The notes under the pieces: generated by a model
Seen by the model: the letters and a program-made list of their open reading frames with translations, nothing else
What the model was told of the DNA's origin: nothing
The model's database searches: none
Position numbers and translations under genes: made by a program
In this document: positions 34,880-43,436 of the stretch, one piece after another
Numbering within the stretch: the stretch's first letter is position 1
How the letters are laid out: every line of letters starts with the position of its first letter
NCBI GenBank assembly: GCA_963725035.1
Contig: CAVRWX010000001.1
Location: forward strand, 62,001-126,000
Direction of reading: 5' to 3'
Source of the DNA: JALZKA01 sp963725035
Lineage (GTDB): Bacteria > Actinomycetota > Thermoleophilia > Solirubrobacterales > 70-9
Length of the DNA stretch: 64,000 nt

Positions 34880-36837
34880 ATGGAGCGAGGGGCTTTGCCC
34901 CGAAAGAAGCTGGTGCCGGTGGGTGTGACTCTCGACAGCCGGATTCCGGAAGGCCCGCTCCAGGACAAATGGCAGACGTGGCTTGACGCCCATCGGCTGG
35001 TGGGGCCGCGCCAGCGCGCCGACCATCGTGTGATCGTTGTCGGCACCGGTCTTGCGGGCGCGAGCGCGGCGGCGACCCTGGCCGGCCAGGGCTACACAGT
35101 CGACGCGTTCTGCTTCCAGGACTCGGCCCGGCGAGCCCATTCCATCGCGGCCCAGGGAGGCATCAACGCGACCAAGGACTACGCGAACGAGGGCGACTCG
35201 GTCCAGCGCCTCTTCGTCGACACGATCAAGGGGGGCGACTTCCGCGCGCGCGAGGCGAACGTCTGGCGCCTCGCTGAGACCTCCACCAACATCATCGACC
35301 AGGCTGTCGCCCAGGGCGTCCCGTTCAACCGCGAGTACGGCGGCATGCTGGCGACGCGCTCGTTCGGCGGCGTCCTCGTCGAGCGCACCTTCTACTGCCG
35401 CGGCCAGACCGGGCAGCAGCTCCTCCTTGGCGCCTACTCGGCGCTCCAGCGCCAGGTGGCTGAGGGCACCGCGACCGTTCACAACCGCCACGAGCTCCTC
35501 GACATCGTGATCGTGGACGGCCAGGCGCGCGGCATCATCGCCCGCAACCTGATCACGGGGGAGATCGAGCGCCACGCCGCCGACGCCGTGGTGCTGGCGA
35601 CTGGCGGCTACTGCAACGTCTACTACCTCTCGACGAACGCGATGGGCTGCAACGTCACCGCGGCGTGGCGAGCGCACCGCCGCGGCGCCGCGTTCGCAAA
35701 CCCCTGCTTCACCCAGATCCATCCCACTTCGATCCCCGCGACCGGCCACTACCAGTCAAAGCTCACGCTGATGTCCGAGTCGCTTCGAAACGACGGGCGA
35801 GTGTGGGTGCCGCGCGATCCGGCCGAGGTCAGGGAGCCCGCCGACATCCCGGACGCCGAGCGCTACTACTACCTCGAGGAGCGCTATCCGCGCTTCGGCA
35901 ACCTCGTGCCCCGCGACGTTGCCTCCCGCGCGGCGAAGATCGTCTGCGACGACGGTTTGGGCGTCGGCGGCACCGGCCGCGCCGTCTACCTCGACTTCCG
36001 CGACGCGATCTCAGAGCGCGGCGCCGACGTGATCGCGGACCGCTACGGGAACCTCTTCGAGATGTACGAGCGGATCACCGGCGACTCGCCATGGAAGACG
36101 CCGATGATGATCTACCCCGCCCCGCACTACTCGATGGGCGGCCTGTGGGTGGACTACGAGCTCCAGTCCACGATCCCCGGCCTGTTCGCGATCGGTGAGG
36201 CGAACTTCTCCGACCACGGCGCCAACCGCCTCGGCGCAAGCGCGATGATGCAGTGCCTTGCCGACGGCTACTTCATCGCCCCGCACACCGTGACCAACTT
36301 CGTCTCACGGCGTCTCAGACCACGTCGCGATCGGACCACCCGGCGTTCGAGTCGGCCGAGCAGGACGTCCGCGGGCGCATCGACAGGCTCCTCGGCGTCG
36401 GCGGCAAGACCCCGCACACCGTCTTCCATCGCGAGCTCGGCGAGGTCATGCTCGACCACTGCGGGATCACGCGCGAGGCGGACGGCCTACGCCAGGCGAT
36501 GGGCCGGATCTCCGAGCTCCGCGATGAGTTCTGGTCCGACCTTCGGATCGAGCCCGGCGAGGCGGGGATCAACCAGACGCTCGAGTACGCGGGGCGGATC
36601 GCGGACTTCCTGGAGTTGGCCGAGCTCATGTGCCGCGACGCCCTCGTTCGCGAGGAGTCGTGCGGCTGCCACCTTCGCGAGGAGCACCAGACCGACGAGG
36701 GCGAGGCCGTACGCGACGACGACGGTCACGCCAACGTGCAGGTGTGGGAGTGGAAGGGCGAGGGCGAAGAGCCCGAGATGCAGCTGGAGAAGCTCGAGTT
36801 CGAGTCGATCGAGCTGGCAACCAGGAGCTACAAGTGA
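34880..36837 (+). CDS. sdhA: succinate dehydrogenase flavoprotein, one frameshift
   Basis: The FAD-binding catalytic subunit, 652 aa after correction. It has the nucleotide fold VIVVGTGLAGASAAATLA, the covalent-FAD histidine segment ARRAHSIAAQGGINA, and the active site around HYSMGGLWVDYE and NRLGASAMMQCL. After ADGYFIAPHTVTNF, near 36310, the frame changes (one base missing) and continues as SDHPAFESAEQDVRGRIDRL to ESIELATRSYK. A GTG at 34919 is an alternative start closer to family alignments. The enzyme oxidises succinate to fumarate at the membrane. Confidence 0.9.
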
Positions 36838-36847
36838 GGAGCGCGCG

Positions 36848-37621
36848 ATGAAGGTGACCCTCAAGGTCTGGCGCCAGCCGTCTGCCGAAGCCGGCGGCGA
36901 GTTCGAGCGCTACGAGAACATCGAGATCGACGAGGACGCTTCGTTCCTCGAGATGCTCGACGTCCTGAACGACCGCCTGCTGGAAGCGGGCGAGCGGCCC
37001 GTCGCCTTCGACCACGACTGCCGCGAGGGGATCTGCGGATCCTGCTCGCTCCTGATCGACGACATGCCCCACGGCCCCCGCCAGGTGACGAGCTGCCAGA
37101 TCTACATGCGCGACTTCGAAGACGGCCAGGAGATCACGGTCGAGCCGTTCCGCGCCACGGCGTTCCCCGTGCTCCGCGACCTCATGGTCGACCGCTCGCC
37201 GCTTGACCGGATCGTCGAGTCGGGCGGCTACGTCTCGGTCAACGCCGGCCCCAAGCCCGAGCCGAACTCGATCCCAGTCCATCCCGAGATCCAGGAGGCC
37301 GCGATGGACGCTGCGATCTGCATCGGCTGCGGCGCCTGCGTCGCGGCTTGCCCGAACGGGTCGGGGATGCTGTTCACCGGCGCCAAGGTGACGCACCTGA
37401 ACCTCCTCCCCCAGGGCGAGCCCGAGCGCTTCCACCGCGCCCGCTCGATGGTGCGCCAGCACGACGACGAAGGGTTCGGCGGCTGCACCAACACCGGCGA
37501 GTGCCAGCAGGTCTGCCCGCAGAACATCTCGATCAAGGTCATCGGCGAGCTCAACCGCGAGTACCGTGGCGCGATGATCCACAAGCTCCGTGGCCGCTCG
37601 GGTCCCATCGAAGCCCAGTAG
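36848..37621 (+). CDS. sdhB: succinate dehydrogenase iron-sulfur subunit
   Basis: A 257-aa electron-transfer subunit. The N-terminal ferredoxin domain binds a [2Fe-2S] cluster (CREGICGSCSLLI). The C-terminal domain has CIGCGACVAACPNGSG and CTNTGECQQVCPQNIS for the [4Fe-4S] and [3Fe-4S] clusters. ATG at 36848 lies 10 bases after the sdhA stop with a purine-rich site. Its TAG stop is followed directly by the GTG of the GNAT gene. Confidence 0.94.
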   Translation: MKVTLKVWRQPSAEAGGEFERYENIEIDEDASFLEMLDVLNDRLLEAGERPVAFDHDCREGICGSCSLLIDDMPHGPRQVTSCQIYMRDFEDGQEITVEPFRATAFPVLRDLMVDRSPLDRIVESGGYVSVNAGPKPEPNSIPVHPEIQEAAMDAAICIGCGACVAACPNGSGMLFTGAKVTHLNLLPQGEPERFHRARSMVRQHDDEGFGGCTNTGECQQVCPQNISIKVIGELNREYRGAMIHKLRGRSGPIEAQ

Positions 37622-38100
37622 GTGACCATCTCCGCTCGTAAGGCAGCCGGCTACCGGGTGCGGCCGGCTCGGCTGCCCACCGACCGCAGCGGCATGCTCG
37701 AGGTCCTGGAAACCGCCAATATGCACCGTGTTCCCTCGCCTGAGATGGATGACTTCGACGTCGGCCGTTGGTACGTGGCCGAGGACGAGACGCGAATCGT
37801 CGGTGTGGCCGGGTTCAAGATGCTTGATTCGGACAGCGGCCCCGTGGGTAAGACGACCCTCCTGGCCGTCCACCCCGATCAAAGGGGGACGGGCATCGGC
37901 AGGAGCCTTCAGGAGCTCCGGATGAAGCTGATGCGCGAGGCGGGAGCATCGCGCGTGATCACGAACGCAGACCGCCCCGAGACGATTGAGTGGTACAAGC
38001 GCCACTTCGGCTATCGCGTGTCGGCGAGGTCGCCAAGCTCCACGAGTTCGGGCTTCCAGACGTCGACCGCTGGACGACGCTCGAGGCAAGCCTTCGTTGA
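37622..38100 (+). CDS. GNAT N-acetyltransferase, one frameshift
   Basis: A 159-aa GCN5-type acetyltransferase after correction. The acetyl-CoA loop is visible (LAVHPDQRGTGIGRSL), followed by ASRVITNADRPETIEWYKRHFGYR. Near 38022 one base is missing; restoring it gives a C-terminus ending DVDRWTTLEASLR with stop at 38098-38100. GTG at 37622 directly abuts the sdhB stop. Its own stop overlaps the TTG start of the first asparagine-synthetase-like gene, so it links the sdh operon to that cluster. Substrate unknown. Confidence 0.8.
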
Positions 38101-39782
38101 GCCGTCCAAGCCGGAAGCTTGCATGTGGCGCGCTCGGGCGCTACGACCGCGATCAGGTTCTGGCGATAGCCAGTGGGCTGGAGGGCGAATCGACGATCGT
38201 CCACGAGGATCGGGGGTCGATGCTGGTCATGGATCGCGAACCGATCCGGTGGGAGGGGGAGGGCCGCGGCCTCGCGTGGAGCGAACGGCCAGAGACGATC
38301 AGCGGCGCCGGCATCCGCGACTGGCGTGACGCGGCGTGTGCAGCTGCTGCCTGCGGCCTGGTGCTCGACGGCAGGCGCAGCTACGTGCACTCAAGCGTCG
38401 CCGGGATGGCCCCGGTCTACTACATGGAGCACGACGGAGCTGTCTACTTCGCAACGACGATCGACGCGCTCGCTCTTGCCAGTCCGCGACGGCTCTCGGT
38501 CGATTGGGAAGCGTGGGCCGGCATCCTCACGGTCGACTTTCCACTTGGCGATCGCACGCCCTTCGCCGAGATCCGGCTGCTGCGGCCATTTTCGACGCTC
38601 GAGGTTCGATGGAGGAGGGCGCGGGTCGAGACGAGCCGTTGGCCTTGGGCGGAGGTCGAGTCGAACCTGGACGTTGCCGAAGGGACTGCCGCCGTCCTCG
38701 ACGGCATGCGCGCTTCGATCGCGCGGTTGCCGCCTGGGCCGATCGTCTGTCATCTCAGCGGTGGCCTCGACTCCCGGCTTTGCCTCGGACTACTTTCCGA
38801 GCAGCGCCGCAGCGACATCTCGACGCTCACCGTGGATCCCGACAAGGGAACGGACCGCGAGCTTCGAATCGCAGCGCAGATCGCCGCAGCGAGCGGCTTC
38901 TCTCACCAGACGGTCGTCGGCTCCTCCGCGGACTACTGGCGCGGATCTCGAGGTGCGGTCGCTACGCGTCGATTATCAGGTCCCTCGCCCGCCTTGGCGG
39001 ATGCCGATGCTCGCGGTCTCTGCGCGACACCGGCGCGACCTCGGTCGACGGGTTCGGCTTCGACTACATGGCCGGGCCCAACGCTCGGTTCTTCACCGCC
39101 GAAACCATCGGCACCCAAGGCGACGACGCGACAGTCGAGAGCGTCTGGGACGCAATTCGCGCGCGACAGGCCCGCCGGACACCTTGGATGTTCGACTCAC
39201 GGGCTCGGTGCCGCCCTTTGGGCGTCCTCGCACCGGCAATACATGGCCGAGTCGGAGCGCTTCCGCGGACACCCCGCCCGGTCGGTCTTGACCTACTGGA
39301 CGCGCCAGGCCCGCTACGTCTCGATGACGCCGTATGCCACTCTCGGAGCTGAGGTGCCGATGTCGATGCCGCTGATTGACGATGCCGTTGCCCGCGCCTG
39401 CTTCGCGATCACATTCGAGAGCAAGCGCGGCGGCCGGCTCTACGACGCGTTGTTCGCTGTGATCGACCCTCGCCTTCTGAGCCTGCCGATATTCAACCGC
39501 GATGAAGGCGCCGGCGCGAAGATTCCACGTCGCAACCGATCGGCCGCGATCGCCGACGCGGTCTACGCAACCGTCACCGACGGGCCACTCACACCGTGGG
39601 TCAAGACGCGCGCTCTCCGGAGGCTGACCCGCCATCACCGCGGCAGGGAGCCTCGAACCGATCGCGCTGCAATCGGGATCGTCACATTCCACCAGTGGTG
39701 CGAGCGCTACCGCCATGTACTCGGGGAGATCGACGTGGCGGAGGGCTTCGAAGTACCCCGCCCGGATAGCGCACCTGGTTGA
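38097..39782 (+). CDS. asparagine-synthetase-like adenylating enzyme, paralogue 1, three frameshifts
   Basis: About 560 aa after removal of three inserted bases (near 38940, 39020 and 39205). The N-terminal half resembles a degenerate glutaminase domain (LACGALGRYDRD, DALALASPRRLSVDW). The C-terminal half has the PP-loop LSGGLDSRLCLGLL that adenylates a carboxylate. The cysteine in ACGALG is about 9 residues in, not N-terminal as in true AsnB, so glutamine hydrolysis is doubtful, as in beta-lactam synthetase and lasso cyclases. TTG at 38097 overlaps the GNAT stop. Corrected frames align fully with the two neighbouring paralogues. Confidence 0.75.
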   Translation: MSRPSRKLACGALGRYDRDQVLAIASGLEGESTIVHEDRGSMLVMDREPIRWEGEGRGLAWSERPETISGAGIRDWRDAACAAAACGLVLDGRRSYVHSSVAGMAPVYYMEHDGAVYFATTIDALALASPRRLSVDWEAWAGILTVDFPLGDRTPFAEIRLLRPFSTLEVRWRRARVETSRWPWAEVESNLDVAEGTAAVLDGMRASIARLPPGPIVCHLSGGLDSRLCLGLLSEQRRSDISTLTVDPDKGTDRELRIAAQIAAASGFSHQTVVGSSADYWRGSRGAVATRRLSGPSPALADADARGLCATPARPRSTGSASTTWPGPTLGSSPPKPSAPKATTRQSRASGTQFARDRPAGHLGCSTHGLGAALWASSHRQYMAESERFRGHPARSVLTYWTRQARYVSMTPYATLGAEVPMSMPLIDDAVARACFAITFESKRGGRLYDALFAVIDPRLLSLPIFNRDEGAGAKIPRRNRSAAIADAVYATVTDGPLTPWVKTRALRRLTRHHRGREPRTDRAAIGIVTFHQWCERYRHVLGEIDVAEGFEVPRPDSAPG

Positions 39783-41473
39783 GCCGTCCGAGTCGAACCT
39801 TGGCGTGTGGCGCGCTCGGACGCTACGACCGCGATCAGGTTCTGGCGATAGCCAGTGGGCTGGAGGGCGAATCTACGATCGTCCACGAGGATCGGGGGTC
39901 GATGCTCGTCGTCGATCGCGAGCCGATCCGGTGGGAGGGGGGAAGCCAGCGGGGGCTTGCGTGGAGCGAACGGGTCGAAATGTTCAGCGGCGCCGGCATC
40001 GGCGACTGGCGTGACGCCGCTTGCGCGGGAGCCGCCTGCGGCCTGGTGATCGAGGGCCGACGCAGCTACGTGCACTCAAGTGTCGCGGGGGTGGCGCCGG
40101 TCTACTACATGGAGCACGACGGGGCGGTCTATCTCGCGACGACGATCGACGCGCTCGCTCTCGCCAGTCCGCGCCGGCTCTCGGTCGATTGGGAGGCGTG
40201 GGCCGCGATCCTTTCGCTCACCTATCCACTTGGGCAGCGAACGCCGTTCGCTGAGATTCGGCGGCTGCCACCGTTCTCGATGCTGCGCGTTCGCCGGGGG
40301 AAAGCGTACGTCGACGAGAGGCCTTGGCCATGGGCCGAAGTCGAGCCCAGCCTGGACGTAGGCGCCGGGGCCGCCGATGTCGTCGAGGCCCTGCGCGCGT
40401 CGGTCGCGCGCCTGCCCGCTGGCCCGATCACATGCCCGCTCAGCGGCGGCCTCGACTCCCGCCTTTGCCTCGGACTTCTTGCCGAGAGCCGCCGCGATGA
40501 CGTCTCCGCGCTCACCGCCGATCCCGAAACGGGCACCGACCGTGAGATTCGGATCGCGGCCAGGGTTGCGGAAACGATCGGCGTGCCCCACCACGCCGTT
40601 GCAGGCGATCCCGCCGACTATTGGTCCGACCTCGAGCTGCGATTGCTCCGTGTCGACTATCAGTTCATTCGCTCGCCCTGGCAGATGCCTGAGCTCCTGC
40701 CCCTGCGAAAAGCAGGTGGGATCGCCATAGACGGATTCGGCTTCGACGTCCTAGCCGTGCCGGGCGACCGGGTCTTCGTCGCTGAAACCATCGATCCGCG
40801 TGGAGACGATGCAGTTGTCGAAGCCGTGTGGAACCTCACGCGGGACCGGGCAGAGCGCCGGATCTCCAGAGTCATGCGCGGACGCCTCGGCTCCGCTCTA
40901 TGGGCGTCGGCGCACCGCCAGTTTACGGCCGAATCCGAGCAGTTTCGCGGACACGCGGCCCGCGCCGTCCTGACCTTTTACCGGACCCGCCAGGTGCGCG
41001 GCATCGCGATGGCTCCGCACTCGATTCTCGGAGCCGACGTACCCACCGCGGTCCCGCTGGTCGACGATTTGGTAGCCCGGTGTGCGCTCGCGATCTCGCC
41101 CCAGAGCAAGGCGGGAGGCACGCTCTACGACGCGGTCTTCGAGGCAATCGATCCGCGTCTTCGCGGCATTGGGACGGACAGACGTGGCGAAGCGCTCCCC
41201 GGTGAATCGCCGCTTCGGCGGCGCGGCGATACGGCTTCGGTCGCCGACGCTCTTCACGCAAGCGTCACCAACGGCCCGCTGGCGCCGTGGATCAGGCCGA
41301 GCGCACTCCGGCGGCTGACCCGGCACCACCGCAAGAAACAGCCCCGGCCCCCGCGGGGCATGCTCGAGATAGTCGCGTTCCATCTGTGGTGCGAGCGCTA
41401 CCGCCACGTGCTCGGGGAGATCGACGTGGCGGAGGGCTTCGGCGTAGCCCCCCGCACGCCGCACCCGGGTTGA
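39779..41473 (+). CDS. asparagine-synthetase-like adenylating enzyme, paralogue 2
   Basis: An intact 564-aa paralogue. The TTG start overlaps the stop of paralogue 1 (TTGA) in exactly the sequence context seen at the previous junction. It has the N-terminal motif LACGALGRYDRDQV, the PP-loop LSGGLDSRLCLGLL, the segment DGFGFDVLAVPGDRVF and the C-terminal WCERYRHVLGEIDVAEGFG. The family activates a carboxylate with ATP for amide formation; the substrates here cannot be named. The first 85 bases are nearly identical to paralogue 1, but later parts diverge. Confidence 0.85.
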   Translation: MSRPSRTLACGALGRYDRDQVLAIASGLEGESTIVHEDRGSMLVVDREPIRWEGGSQRGLAWSERVEMFSGAGIGDWRDAACAGAACGLVIEGRRSYVHSSVAGVAPVYYMEHDGAVYLATTIDALALASPRRLSVDWEAWAAILSLTYPLGQRTPFAEIRRLPPFSMLRVRRGKAYVDERPWPWAEVEPSLDVGAGAADVVEALRASVARLPAGPITCPLSGGLDSRLCLGLLAESRRDDVSALTADPETGTDREIRIAARVAETIGVPHHAVAGDPADYWSDLELRLLRVDYQFIRSPWQMPELLPLRKAGGIAIDGFGFDVLAVPGDRVFVAETIDPRGDDAVVEAVWNLTRDRAERRISRVMRGRLGSALWASAHRQFTAESEQFRGHAARAVLTFYRTRQVRGIAMAPHSILGADVPTAVPLVDDLVARCALAISPQSKAGGTLYDAVFEAIDPRLRGIGTDRRGEALPGESPLRRRGDTASVADALHASVTNGPLAPWIRPSALRRLTRHHRKKQPRPPRGMLEIVAFHLWCERYRHVLGEIDVAEGFGVAPRTPHPG

Positions 41474-41539
41474 ACCGGTCCACGCGCATCTGAGGTCTCG
41501 ATGTAGAGCGCCGGACAGCATCGCGAGTATCGTGGCCGG

Positions 41540-43237
41540 GTGCTGAGCCGTCCAAGCCGGAAGCTGGCGTGTGGCGCGCTCGGAAGTTTCGACCGCGACC
41601 GGGTGCTCGCGATCGCCCGGGAGCTGGACGACACTGCGACGGTCGTCCACGAGGACCAGGGTTCGATACTGGTCGCGGATCGCGAGCCGGTCCGGTGGGA
41701 GGCCGATGGCCAAAGGGGATTCGCGTGGAGCGAGCGGGTCGACGACGTCAGCGGTACCGGCATCTGCAACTGGCGTGACGCGGCCTGCGCGGGAGCCGCC
41801 TGCGGTCTGGTGGTCGATGCTCGGAGCAGCTTCCTGCATTCGAGCGTCGCCGGGGTGGCGCCCATCTACTTCCACGTGCACGAGGGGGCGATCTATTTTG
41901 CGACGGTGATCGACGCGCTCGCGCTCGCAAGCTCGCGCCGCCTTTCGGTCGACTGGGAAGCCTGGGCAGCGACCCTCGCGATGGACCATCCGCTCGGCGA
42001 TCGAACGCCGTTCGCAGAGATTCGGCGCTTGCCTCCGTTCTCAACGCTCGAGGTCCAAGGGGGAAAGCCCGCCGTCAGAGAGGAACGCTGGCCGTGGGCC
42101 GAGGTCGAACCGAGCCTCGATGTCACCGCCGGGGTCGGCGACGTGGTCGAGCGCCTGCGAGCTTCGATCGCGCGCCTGCCTGCGGGGCCGATCGTGTGCC
42201 AGCTCAGCGGCGGCCTCGATTCCCGCCTGTGCCTTGGCCTACTGGACGAGCATCGTCGCGCCGACGTGTCGACCCTCACCGTGGACCCCGACTCCGGCCA
42301 CGACCGGGAGATGCGGATCGCGGCCCGGGTCGCGGAAACGGTGGGTGTACCTCACCAAGCCGTGACCGGGAAGCCAGCCGACTACTGGTCGGACCTCGTC
42401 CTCCGGTCGCTTCGCGTCGACTACCAGGCGCTCCGCCCGCCCTGGCGAATGCCGGAGCTCGCGCCGCTGCGAGAAGCGGGCGGCACCGCCGTTGACGGGT
42501 TCGGATTTGACGTTCTGGCCGTCCCGGGCGACCGGTTCTTCTTCGCCGAAGCCGTCGATCCGCGTGGCGGCGACGGCGTGGTCGAAAGCGTCTGGGGCGT
42601 TCTGCATTCGCGGCACGAACGCCGCACCGCCTGGATGCTCGACGGAGGTCTCAGCCGCGTGCTCTGGTCGTCCACGCACAGCCAGTTCATGGGAGAGTCG
42701 GAGCGGTTCCGCGGCCATCCCGCCCGGGCGATCCTGACCTTCTTCCGCACCCGTGAGATCCGGGGTGTCTCACTTGCCCCCTACGGACTGCTTGGCGCTG
42801 ACGCTTCCATCGCAATGCCCCTGGTCGATGACGAGGTTGCCCGTGCTGCGCTTGCGATCCTTCCTGCGTCAAAGCGGGGCGGCAAGCTCTATGACGCCGC
42901 ATTCGAGCGGATCAACCCGAAACTGATCATGGTGGGAACGAGCAGGCGCGGGGGCGATTTTCCCTCGGAACGAATTCCGCGACGTAGCCGCTCTGAGTCG
43001 GTTTCCGACGCTCTTTACCGGGACATCGTCAACGGCCCCCTGGCGCCCTGGGTAAAGCCGGGCGCCCTTCGGCGATTGACCCGGCATCACCGGGGCAAGC
43101 GGCCCGGCGGCGTACGTGGAGCGCTCGGGATCGTGATGTTTCACCAGTGGTGCGAGCGCTATCGCGACGTGCTGGGCGAGATAGACCCCGCGGAAGGCTT
43201 CGGTGTCGCCCGCCCATCGGCCGCCGACGCGAACTGA
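41540..43237 (+). CDS. asparagine-synthetase-like adenylating enzyme, paralogue 3
   Basis: An intact 565-aa paralogue, starting GTG at 41540 after a 66-base gap. A TATCGT -10 (41528-41533) lies 6 bases upstream, so it may have its own promoter. Motifs match the other two copies (LACGALGSFDRDRV, QLSGGLDSRLCLGLL, DGFGFDVLAVPGDRFF, WCERYRDVLGEIDPAEGFG). Protein divergence from copies 1 and 2 is greater than between those two. It is followed by the nested inverted repeat at 43302-43353. Confidence 0.85.
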   Translation: MLSRPSRKLACGALGSFDRDRVLAIARELDDTATVVHEDQGSILVADREPVRWEADGQRGFAWSERVDDVSGTGICNWRDAACAGAACGLVVDARSSFLHSSVAGVAPIYFHVHEGAIYFATVIDALALASSRRLSVDWEAWAATLAMDHPLGDRTPFAEIRRLPPFSTLEVQGGKPAVREERWPWAEVEPSLDVTAGVGDVVERLRASIARLPAGPIVCQLSGGLDSRLCLGLLDEHRRADVSTLTVDPDSGHDREMRIAARVAETVGVPHQAVTGKPADYWSDLVLRSLRVDYQALRPPWRMPELAPLREAGGTAVDGFGFDVLAVPGDRFFFAEAVDPRGGDGVVESVWGVLHSRHERRTAWMLDGGLSRVLWSSTHSQFMGESERFRGHPARAILTFFRTREIRGVSLAPYGLLGADASIAMPLVDDEVARAALAILPASKRGGKLYDAAFERINPKLIMVGTSRRGGDFPSERIPRRSRSESVSDALYRDIVNGPLAPWVKPGALRRLTRHHRGKRPGGVRGALGIVMFHQWCERYRDVLGEIDPAEGFGVARPSAADAN

Positions 43238-43301
43238 GCGCTCGGAGCCGCGGCGTCGTCAACAAAGCGGGCTGACAGGTCCAGCCAATGCTTGATGGAT
43301 C

Positions 43302-43353
43302 GGACGTGGTCCGTCTGAGTTCCCGGATACCGGGAAGAAAACGGACCACGTCC
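43302..43353. repeat. nested inverted repeat (52 bases)
   Basis: Perfect 13-base arms GGACGTGGTCCGT (43302-43314) and ACGGACCACGTCC (43341-43353) enclose a second perfect hairpin TCCCGG/CCGGGA (43321-43335). There is no T-tract, so a plain intrinsic terminator is unlikely. It separates the triplicated enzymes from the second sdh set. Confidence 0.9.
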
Positions 43354-43436
43354 CCGCGGTCGGTCCCTTACGCCCGATTCCAAGCGCTGGCGTCGGATTT
43401 GACGCCTCGCTTGTCGAATAAAGTCACGCGCCGCGG

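Noticed and set aside
37986..38096. Upstream extension of the first asparagine-synthetase-like protein
   Set aside because: This part is the out-of-frame end of the GNAT gene. The two other paralogues begin at LSRPSR, matching TTG 38097.
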